From Bacteroidia bacterium (GTDB lineage Bacteria; Bacteroidota; Bacteroidia; UKL13-3): a stretch of DNA of 64,000 nt. The notes under the pieces were generated by a model. The model was given only the letters and a program-made list of their open reading frames with translations. It did no database searches and was not told where the DNA came from. The position numbers and the translations under genes are program-made. Shown here piece after piece: positions 37,712 through 46,340 of this stretch (position 1 is its first letter; each line of letters starts with the position of its first letter). The stretch covers positions 62,001 to 126,000 of the forward strand of contig JALONK010000001.1 in assembly GCA_025454975.1 (NCBI GenBank), written 5' to 3'.

Positions 37712-38689
37712 ATGAACGAACAACACGAAGCATTAAAAAAATTTAGCTATCAGATTAATTATGCGATTAATAATTATCAATCGCACGGACTAAAAGCTAC
37801 AGATTTTAATAACATTATTATTGCAGGATTAGGTGGAAGTGGTATTGGTGGTCAATTGGTGAAATCAATTTTCAGCAATCAATCACCTGTTCCGGTTTCA
37901 TGTGTTGCTGATTATAATTTACCGGCGTATGCCAATGAAAAAACATTGGTAATAACGGGTTCGTATAGTGGTAATACCGAAGAAACGATCTCTGTTTATC
38001 ATGAAGCCAAAAACAAAGGTTGCAAAATTTTGGCAGTTACAACCGGAGGTAAGTTGGCTGATTTAACTAAAGCAGATGGCACCTATACTTTGTTTATGGA
38101 AAAAGGTTTTCAACCTCGAATGGCGCTTGGTTTTTCATTAACATATCTTGTATTAATTATGGGCGAATTATTGGGTGCTGATACCGTTAATGAAATGAAA
38201 TCGGTAGCCAATGCATTTGAAGATTACCAACCTTTTGTTGATGATGCTAATGCAATGTTTGAATCAATTAAATCTAAAATTAAATATAAGTTTATTGTAT
38301 TAACAGATGGAGCTTGCGAGCCAATAGGAATTCGATTTGCGCAACAAATACAAGAGAATGCCAAACATGAATGTTTTGTGCATGCACTGCCTGAAATGAA
38401 CCATAATGTAATTGAAAGTTATTATGGAACGTTAGAGTCATTATTTATTTTTATCCATGCTAATTTAAACGACAGGGTTTCTGCGCGTATTAGTTTTCTT
38501 GATGGATTGCTGGAAGTTGAAGCACATAAAACAGTGCATATCGAATTAGAGCAGTTTAATTTATTATCTGTTTATGAAGTGATTTATAGATTAGATTGGG
38601 TTTCATTATTTGTTGCCGACGAACGTCGTGTTGATTCACTTAATGTTCCAAACATTATGGATTTAAAACATTATTTAGACCAAGTATAA
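37712..38689 (+). CDS. Bifunctional phosphoglucose/phosphomannose isomerase
   Basis: A 325-residue double-SIS-domain isomerase of the small archaeal type. GLGGSGIGGQLVKS (residues 32-45) and TGSYSGNTEETISVYHEA (near 88) form the sugar-phosphate site; the conserved Glu and His near EMNHNVIESY are also present. It would connect glucose-6-P, fructose-6-P and mannose-6-P and so feed both rfbA/galE and manC products. It starts 5 nt after rfbA and has a terminator behind it. Confidence 0.88.
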   Translation: MNEQHEALKKFSYQINYAINNYQSHGLKATDFNNIIIAGLGGSGIGGQLVKSIFSNQSPVPVSCVADYNLPAYANEKTLVITGSYSGNTEETISVYHEAKNKGCKILAVTTGGKLADLTKADGTYTLFMEKGFQPRMALGFSLTYLVLIMGELLGADTVNEMKSVANAFEDYQPFVDDANAMFESIKSKIKYKFIVLTDGACEPIGIRFAQQIQENAKHECFVHALPEMNHNVIESYYGTLESLFIFIHANLNDRVSARISFLDGLLEVEAHKTVHIELEQFNLLSVYEVIYRLDWVSLFVADERRVDSLNVPNIMDLKHYLDQV

Positions 38690-38712
38690 GATATATTATT
38701 AATTCATTTTAA

Positions 38713-38748
38713 AGGCAATACTCATTAAGGTATTGCCTGTTTTATTTA
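38713..38748 (+). terminator. Terminator after the sugar-nucleotide operon
   Basis: Stem AGGCAATA (38713-38720) with TATTGCCT (38731-38738), loop of 10, followed by a T-rich tail. It lies 24 bp after the isomerase stop, so the phosphatase gene behind it is partly insulated. Confidence 0.75.
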
Positions 38749-38756
38749 TAAGATTT

Positions 38757-39500
38757 ATGTTCAAACATTTGTTTTCATCACGACCAAAACTAGCATCTTC
38801 GGGGTTTATCAATCCTGTTCGTGTTGAATTACACAGTCATTTGATTCCGGCTATTGATGATGGTGTGCAAAGCTTGGAAGAAAGTATTGCTGTATTGGAA
38901 CATATGCATCATCTTGGATATAAAAAAGTGATAACCACACCTCATATCATGGCTGATTTTTATAAGAACAGCAGTGAAAATATTTTACCGGCTTTAACTC
39001 AAATAAACCAAGCGTTAAAAGAAAAGCAAATCCCATTAGTTGTTGAGGCTGCTGCCGAATATATGATTGATGATGGGTTTGAGCGAAAAATTGATCAAGG
39101 TAATTTGTTAACCTTTGGAAAAAATTATGTGTTGATTGAACTCCCATTTATGAGCGAACCACCCAACTTTAAAAGTGCATTATTCTCGTTGCGTGTAAAT
39201 GGTTACAAGCCGGTGCTTGCTCATCCTGAAAGGTATGGTTTTATGGCAATGAAACCAGATAAGTACATTGAATTGTTTGAACAAGGAGTGTTGTTGCAGG
39301 TAAATTTATTTTCTTTAATAGGATATTATTCACCTCAAATAAAGAAAACTGCTGAATGGTTATTAAAAGAAAAGGTACTTTCTTTTGTTGGCAGTGATTG
39401 TCATGGTGTTCGTCACTTGCCGGTATTAAATGATGCATTGCGTTGCAAAAACTATGAACTGCTATGCGAACAAGCGTTGTTAAATAATGAATTGATATAA
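38757..39500 (+). CDS. PHP-domain tyrosine phosphatase, CpsB/YwqE-like
   Basis: A 247-residue metal-dependent phosphatase of the polymerase-and-histidinol-phosphatase family. The metal ligands appear in order: ELHSHLIPAIDDGV near residue 27, TTPHIMADFY, a HPERYGF loop and GSDCHG near residue 215. Members in polysaccharide loci remove phosphate from the tyrosine autokinase that controls chain length; no such kinase is in this window. The ATG at 38757 is preferred over 38733, which lies in the preceding terminator. Confidence 0.88.
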   Translation: MFKHLFSSRPKLASSGFINPVRVELHSHLIPAIDDGVQSLEESIAVLEHMHHLGYKKVITTPHIMADFYKNSSENILPALTQINQALKEKQIPLVVEAAAEYMIDDGFERKIDQGNLLTFGKNYVLIELPFMSEPPNFKSALFSLRVNGYKPVLAHPERYGFMAMKPDKYIELFEQGVLLQVNLFSLIGYYSPQIKKTAEWLLKEKVLSFVGSDCHGVRHLPVLNDALRCKNYELLCEQALLNNELI

Positions 39501-39524
39501 AAAAAGCCACCTGTAAAGATGGCT
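39499..39524 (-). terminator. Terminator of slyD
   Basis: On the minus strand a short stem AGCCA/TGGCT (39505-39509 with 39520-39524) is followed by seven T. It lies 10 nt past the slyD stop and just after the stop of the convergent phosphatase. Confidence 0.7.
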
Positions 39525-39534
39525 TCTGTAATGA

Positions 39535-40014
39535 TTAATGATGATGGCCACCCGGACCATGTACATGCCCATGCGCCAGTTCTTCTGCTGTTGCCTCTCT
39601 TACTTCCAATACTTCTACATCAAAGTTTAATTCTTTTCCGGCTAAAGGATGATTACCATCTACAGTTACCATGTCGTTATTAATCTCAGTAACAGTAACA
39701 ATAAATCTTTGTTCATCCGAACCGGCTTCAAATTGCATACCTACAGTAACTTCTTGGCCACCGAATGCGCTCATAGGAACTTGTTGAACCATTTCTGAAA
39801 CATAAGCACCATACCCATTTTCCGGACTAACTTTTATTTGAAACTTATCTCCGGTAGATTTTCCTTCTAGTCCGTTTTCCATGCCGGGAATAAGGGCTCC
39901 AATACCTTGAATGTAGTTTAATGGTCCACGTCCATTGCTGGTATCTAATACAACTCCTGAATTATCAGTTAGGGTGTAATTAATAGATACCACTTTGTTT
40001 GCTGATACTTGCAT
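39535..40014 (-). CDS. slyD: FKBP-type peptidyl-prolyl isomerase, SlyD-like
   Basis: A 159-residue cytoplasmic prolyl isomerase and chaperone. The FKBP strand VVSINYTLTDNSGVVLDTS, the GALIPGMENGLEGKSTGDK core and the insert-in-flap domain (about 70-125) are visible. The tail HGHVHGPGGHHH is His-rich, like the metal-binding tail of E. coli SlyD that helps nickel handling. Confidence 0.93.
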   Translation of the reverse strand: MQVSANKVVSINYTLTDNSGVVLDTSNGRGPLNYIQGIGALIPGMENGLEGKSTGDKFQIKVSPENGYGAYVSEMVQQVPMSAFGGQEVTVGMQFEAGSDEQRFIVTVTEINNDMVTVDGNHPLAGKELNFDVEVLEVREATAEELAHGHVHGPGGHHH

Positions 40015-40031
40015 AATATAAATTTAAACCA

Positions 40032-40059
40032 CAATAATAGTTTTTATCTTGGTTTTCAA
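40032..40059 (-). promoter_or_regulatory. Candidate promoter of slyD
   Basis: On the minus strand TTG (40059-40057), 17 nt, then TATTATTG (40039-40032), which differs at one position from the TAnnTTTG consensus. It would start transcription about 10 nt before the ATG. Confidence 0.4.
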
Positions 40060-40152
40060 CTATTAAATGTTTGTGATTTTAAGCAATAGTAACCTCATAC
40101 CTATAAGCTTGATATTAGGTTTGACCTGTTTCTTTTAATTATTAAGATAACC

Positions 40153-41397
40153 TTAATGAATGCTTTCAACGGCCGGTAACTTATTTTTTATTGGAATTTT
40201 CACCCCTGAATTTATTTGAATTGGCGTTTCTTCTATTTCGGCAACAAAAGCACCTTTACCCTGATTTAACTTTGCTTGTATTAATTGTTTTATAGTTATG
40301 TATCCAATTGCATAACGATAAGCATTTCCATCATATCGGGCTAAAATTTGATGGAAATGAAAGGCCTCAAATTGTTCATCAGTTGCATATCGTACATAAA
40401 TCTTTAATAAGTGGTCATTATTAATAAAGTTTACAGGTTTCAGTTGTTGTTTAAGGTATGGATATCGGTATTGATTACTTAAGGCAAAAATATCAGCAAG
40501 TACCGCCGCAGCCGTCGGAAATCCTCCGGCTCCTTTTCCTTTTAATAACTGATTGTCATTAAAACTTCCATTAATTTCTACCGCATTAAATTCTTCATGG
40601 ATATTGTAAAGGGGGTGTTGTTCACCAATAAATTTTGGCAATACATAAGCAGCAATTCCTTTATCGGTTTGATAGGCTTGAGCAATTAACTTTATGGTTT
40701 GCTTCTTTTCTTTAGCAAATTGAATATCAAATAAAGTTAATTGAGTGATTCCAAAGTTTAATACGTCTTCCGGTTTTACTACAACACCAAATGCATGAGC
40801 AAGCAATAATATAAGTTTAAATGTTGGATCGAATGCTTCAATATCCATAGTTGGATTACTTTCGGCAAACCCTTTAAGTTGAGCCTCTTTTAAAGCAGTT
40901 TCAAAAGTTTTCGCTTCTTTAAAACATTGTGTTAAGATATAATTGGTAGTACCATTTAAGATACCATTGATGTGTGTAATTGTGTCAATGTTATAATACT
41001 CCTCTATACTTCTAATAATTGGAATAGAGCCGGCCACAGCGGCTTCATAAAGCACGGGTAAATTATATTTTTTCTGAAGCAATAAAATTTCTTCTAAATG
41101 ATTAGCCAACATTTTTTTATTGGCACTAATAACAGGTTTTCCATTTTGCAATGCAACGGTTAAGATTTTAAATGCTCCATCGGCATCATCAATCAACTCA
41201 ATTACCAAGTTAATTTCACGGTCGTTAAGAATTTCTTCTTTGTCATAAGCAAATAATTCATGGTTAATGTCTCGTGGTTTGAGTTTGTTTTTTACTACAA
41301 TTTTTTTGATGGTAGCATTAAGTTGCGGTGTTTGTTGCAACGCCTTATATAAGCCTCTGCCCACGCATCCATATCCAAAAAGTCCTATTTGTATCAT
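40153..41397 (-). CDS. hom: Homoserine dehydrogenase
   Basis: A 414-residue enzyme that reduces aspartate semialdehyde to homoserine. The NAD(P) motif GLFGYGCVGRGLY is at residues 5-17; the catalytic region carries SANKKMLA (Lys), AAVAGSIPIIRSIEEYY and GILNGTTNYILTQ; GAGGFPTAAAVLAD follows near residue 300. A C-terminal part of about 85 residues could be an ACT-like regulatory domain. It is the last gene of the metY-metX-thioesterase-hom operon and supplies the substrate of MetX. Confidence 0.93.
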   Translation of the reverse strand: MIQIGLFGYGCVGRGLYKALQQTPQLNATIKKIVVKNKLKPRDINHELFAYDKEEILNDREINLVIELIDDADGAFKILTVALQNGKPVISANKKMLANHLEEILLLQKKYNLPVLYEAAVAGSIPIIRSIEEYYNIDTITHINGILNGTTNYILTQCFKEAKTFETALKEAQLKGFAESNPTMDIEAFDPTFKLILLLAHAFGVVVKPEDVLNFGITQLTLFDIQFAKEKKQTIKLIAQAYQTDKGIAAYVLPKFIGEQHPLYNIHEEFNAVEINGSFNDNQLLKGKGAGGFPTAAAVLADIFALSNQYRYPYLKQQLKPVNFINNDHLLKIYVRYATDEQFEAFHFHQILARYDGNAYRYAIGYITIKQLIQAKLNQGKGAFVAEIEETPIQINSGVKIPIKNKLPAVESIH

Positions 41398-41404
41398 AAA
41401 TATT

Positions 41405-41816
41405 TTAGTTTAAGTGTTGAGTTGAAGGTGTAATTAAAATGCATTGGTGTGCTTTAGGTTTGCCTTTTCTAAGGGCAACAAAAGTGAAGTATGCTTCACA
41501 TATCATTGATGTTTCACCAATTGGAGTTTCTTTATAAACCAATACTTTTATTTTGATTGATGTTCGACCCAAATCAGTAATGGTAGCATTTAATTCAATG
41601 ATGTCGCCTAAATGAGCCGGTGCTTTAAAATCAACTCGTTCTAAACATGCTGTAACGGCTCCGTCACATTTGGTACCATATAAAATTCTTCTACAAGCCC
41701 TAGCTGCAACCAAATCCATTTCTGCTAATATTTTTCCGCCAAACAAATTTCCTGTATGGTTTAAATCTTCAGGGAAGATGAAAAATGAATGAGTGGTTAC
41801 AAAAGGAGTGATGATT

Positions 41817-41833
<17 letters not shown>
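41405..41833 (-). CDS. Acyl-CoA thioesterase, hotdog fold
   Basis: A 142-residue single-hotdog thioesterase of the YciA/ACOT type. The signature LNHTGNLFGGKILAEMD (residues 24-40) carries the conserved Asn, Gly pair and Asp. Its start overlaps the end of metX by 17 nt, and hom follows 7 nt after its stop, so it is co-translated inside the methionine operon. The role there is unclear; it might act on acyl-CoA linked to the acetyl-CoA-using MetX step, but this is a guess. Confidence 0.88.
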
Positions 41834-44188
<2,355 letters not shown>

Positions 44189-44225
44189 TTAATAATTGTT
44201 TGTTTGAAAATTGAAACCTTCCTTG

Positions 44226-44293
44226 AACAGTGGAAGAAACTGTATGAAAAATTTTATTGATGAGGGTACTTTCTTCCTGAAAGTTTACACCCC
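44226..44293 (-). promoter_or_regulatory. Two hairpins with alternative pairing in the met leader
   Basis: On the minus-strand RNA, hairpin 1 pairs ACUUUC with GAAAGU (44284-44279 and 44273-44268) and is extended by GGGU/ACCC; it contains the stop codon of leader peptide B. Hairpin 2 pairs ACAGU with ACUGU (44243-44227). An 8-nt segment of hairpin 1 (GGAAGAAA, 44277-44270) is fully complementary to the loop of hairpin 2 (UUUCUUCC, 44239-44232), so both cannot form with the long pairing. Such exclusive pairings are typical of attenuators. A run of five T follows hairpin 1 after 12 nt. Confidence 0.55.
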
Positions 44294-44353
44294 GAAATGA
44301 TGATGATGTTGCCCGTGTGAGCAACACATATACATGCACATGGTGCAGCACAT
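44285..44353 (-). CDS. Met/Cys-rich leader peptide B of the metYX operon
   Basis: A 22-codon frame: MCCTMCMYMCC followed by SHGQHHHHFGV and TAA. It contains four Met, five Cys and five His. The stop lies 108 nt before metY and inside a hairpin. The core MCCTMCM recurs in leader peptide A 155 nt upstream, with TGC and ACC codons here instead of TGT and ACT. Leader peptides rich in the regulated amino acid are the sensing device of ribosome-mediated attenuation. A Cys/His/Met metal-binding peptide is the alternative reading. Confidence 0.6.
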   Translation of the reverse strand: MCCTMCMYMCCSHGQHHHHFGV

Positions 44354-44362
44354 ACAACTGTT

Positions 44363-44389
44363 GTTAACGGTTGATAGAACCGAGTTAAC
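44363..44389 (-). promoter_or_regulatory. Hairpin just upstream of leader peptide B
   Basis: GTTAA-CGGTT (44363-44372) pairs with AACCG and TTAAC (44378-44382, 44385-44389) with a 2-nt bulge and 5-nt loop. It lies 10 nt before the leader B start codon, so it could affect its translation. Confidence 0.45.
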
Positions 44390-44507
44390 TAAGTTTGAAC
44401 AGATGACAGCAGGTGCTTTTGTCATTTTTGAGTTGTATGATTTTTTAATTTATTTGATTGATGTCTTTTATTGGATTTGCGAAAAGACTACGCAAAGAAA
44501 TGTGGTG

Positions 44508-44582
44508 TTAACACATACACATAGTACAACACATATGCATTCGATGCATTTCGCTATGATGATATATTTTGTGTTGTTGCAT
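44508..44582 (-). CDS. Met/Cys-rich leader peptide A of the metYX operon
   Basis: A 24-codon frame: MQQHKIYHHSE followed by MHRMHMCCTMCMC and TAA. The last eight residues are all Met or Cys except one Thr. A 6-bp hairpin (TTTGCG/CGCAAA, 44476-44496) follows the stop closely. The shared core with peptide B and their order on the same strand, upstream of metY, support a real leader. A plus-strand frame over the same bases (44334-44588) is its shadow. Confidence 0.55.
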   Translation of the reverse strand: MQQHKIYHHSEMHRMHMCCTMCMC

Positions 44583-44602
44583 GTTTAATTGAGCGCTACG
44601 AA

Positions 44603-44629
44603 AAAATGTAATCTATTTTTGTTGTGCAA
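44603..44629 (-). promoter_or_regulatory. Candidate promoter of the met leader
   Basis: TTG (44629-44627), 16 nt and TACATTTT (44610-44603; one mismatch to TAnnTTTG) on the minus strand. Transcription would begin near 44596, 14 nt before leader peptide A. Confidence 0.35.
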
Positions 44630-44698
44630 GTAAACTTTTTTAATTTACAGATAATCAATTTGTAAAAATTTTATTTTAAGGTTTATTAACTGTTAAGA

Positions 44699-44716
44699 GT
44701 ACCACAAAATTGGTAC
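44699..44716. promoter_or_regulatory. Palindrome GTACCA-N6-TGGTAC
   Basis: A perfect 6-bp inverted repeat about 70 bp upstream of the candidate met promoter, between it and the interrupted hydrolase. It has no T tract, so it looks more like a protein-binding site than a terminator. The rest of 44630-44837 shows nothing else I can name. Confidence 0.35.
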
Positions 44717-44837
44717 ACCTTTATTTTTTCTAACGTAATATTGAGCAGTGGTTATAATATTTTTCGGCAAAGGTTTTGTTTAATTTAAGTGATAAATTGA
44801 TTTGATAACGATTTGCAACTATGGGCTGCGAATAGCT

Positions 44838-45806
44838 TTAGTTGCTTAGGTGTTGTAAGAAATCGGATACGTGTTTGGTCCATTCGGTTTGGTGATGTTG
44901 CAAATAGTTTACATGTCCGGCATTTTTATAAATATGAAGTTTTTTTTCACACCTAAGTTTTTTGAAAATATCCATAATTTCTTGCTTACTCACCGTTTCG
45001 TCTTTTGCGCCGTGCATCAATAAGGTAGGGCACTTTATAGAGGATGCATATGATATTGGATTATGATTAAATGCCCAAAATCCATTAATTGCACCACCCC
45101 AAAAAACAAGAAATCCTGCAGCCGGAAACACGGGTAAATTCATATTTCTAAAACGTGCACTCACGGTTTGGTACATTGTTCCAAAAGGACATTCTAATAT
45201 GATACCATCAGGTTGAATTTTATAATCATGAATGGCTTTCATAATAGCAACTGCACCCATAGATGTGCCGAATAAATAAATATTTCCCTTCTTCTTTTGT
45301 GCGATGACATCAAAACATTTTTTTACTTGTTCAGCTTCTTTAAAGCCTATGGTGGTTTGATTACCACCGGAGCCACCGGAGCCCATAAAATCAACCAACA
45401 TCACATGGTATCCAAGGCGAATAAAAATATTTGCTCTATCCAACATTTTCGACTTATCACCACTGTATCCATGAAATCAGATGATTGTTCCTTTGCTATA
45501 TTTAGTTTTCAAAAGCCAACACTCAATGTCAACATCATGGTGGAGTGTTATGGTTTCAAATGGTTGAGTTGGTTTTCGCGAATGTTTAGGTCGTGGATTA
45601 TTAACGCCAAGTATAATTGTAGTTAATTTTTCAGTGAATGATAATTGATTTGGAGATTTGGTTTTATTGTTGATTTTATTGTTAAAGTGTGTGAATTTAT
45701 AAGCATGAATCAAAAAAATGATTTGTAATAAAACACCTAAAACTAAAAATAACCATAAGCACTTTTTTATTACGTTTTTAGTAGATGTCATAATAGGTTT
45801 AATCAT
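44838..45806 (-). pseudogene. Alpha/beta-hydrolase interrupted by an in-frame TGA
   Basis: One continuous frame of 322 codons, open except for a TGA at 45479-45477 (codon 110). The N-terminus has a membrane anchor (residues 15-35). The peptide around the stop reads GTII-stop-FHGYSGDKSKMLDRA, where a Leu is expected before the FHG oxyanion segment; TTA to TGA is one base. Downstream the nucleophile FGTSMGA, the Asp in GAKDETV and the His in NAGHVNY are intact. TGA is a normal stop elsewhere here (metY), so recoding is unlikely. A recent mutation or a sequence error fits best. Confidence 0.85.
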
Positions 45807-45910
45807 ATTTTGTTATTTAACGAATTAGTTTGTTGAACTGATACGTTAAAGATTTGTCATGCTGTTTCATGTATAAGTTGATGCAATGGCAACAGTAGTT
45901 TTTTGTTTTG

Positions 45911-46042
45911 AAGTGAGGTTCCGGCTTAGGGACAGCAGTGAAAAGCCCGGAGCGAGGCACGAGCGAGGACTTGTAACGAATGGCCCGACCCGAGCGCAAC
46001 TGGTGGGCTTTGTGCAGGAGGGTGAAGTGAAGGGGAAGCCCC
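45911..46042. other. GC-rich intergenic island
   Basis: About 130 bp clearly richer in G and C than all neighbouring DNA. It contains a short near-repeat (GAGCGAGGCAC then GAGCGAGGAC at 45951-45970), an inverted pair AAAGCCC (45942-45948) and GGGCTTT (46005-46011), and GGGGAAGCCCC near 46032. Both strands have open frames of about 70 codons, but they show no domain and look like by-products of base composition. It could be a dispersed repeat or a structured RNA. Confidence 0.5.
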
Positions 46043-46074
46043 AAATTTTAAGCGTTAATTACATTAAGGATTTG

Positions 46075-46308
46075 TTATACTTCATCTAAAAGTTTAGCTA
46101 GTTGATAATCTTTTTCGGTGATGATATTTCCTGCATCATGTGTGCGTAAGGTAACATGCACTTTGTTGTAAATATTTGTCCATTCGGGATGGTGATTAAA
46201 TTCATCAATTATTGCTGAGGCCTTATACATCCAGTTGATGGCATCGGTGAAGGTGTTAAACTTAAAGGTTTTTTGTAAGGCGTAATCTTTTTCTTCCCAG
46301 TTTTCCAT
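46075..46308 (-). CDS. 4a-hydroxytetrahydrobiopterin dehydratase-like protein
   Basis: A 77-residue pterin-4a-carbinolamine dehydratase. The active-site motif HHPEWTNIYNKVHVTLRTHD fills residues 39-58, and the preceding helix is FTDAINWMYKASAIIDE. The enzyme recycles the pterin cofactor of aromatic amino-acid hydroxylases. It is shorter than usual (about 95-110) at the N-terminus. No hydroxylase gene is in this window. Confidence 0.9.
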   Translation of the reverse strand: MENWEEKDYALQKTFKFNTFTDAINWMYKASAIIDEFNHHPEWTNIYNKVHVTLRTHDAGNIITEKDYQLAKLLDEV

Positions 46309-46340
46309 ATTTTGTTTAAATTGTATCTAATCGTATTTAT

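Noticed and set aside
40141-40157. Hairpin ATTAAG/CTTAAT at the end of hom as terminator
   Set aside because: It is AT-only, overlaps the stop codon and has no T run behind it on the minus strand.
44334-44588. Plus-strand frame of 84 codons over the met leader
   Set aside because: It has no domain and lies antisense to the two leader peptides and their spacer; its Met/His pattern arises from the CAT/ATG complementarity of the real frames.
45477-45479. TGA recoded as an amino acid or selenocysteine
   Set aside because: The family has Leu here, no selenocysteine hairpin is evident, and TGA ends other genes in the window such as metY.
45817-46089. Open frames of 67 and 75 codons on opposite strands in the GC-rich island
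   Set aside because: Stop codons are rare there because of base composition; the products show no motif, signal or usual start context.
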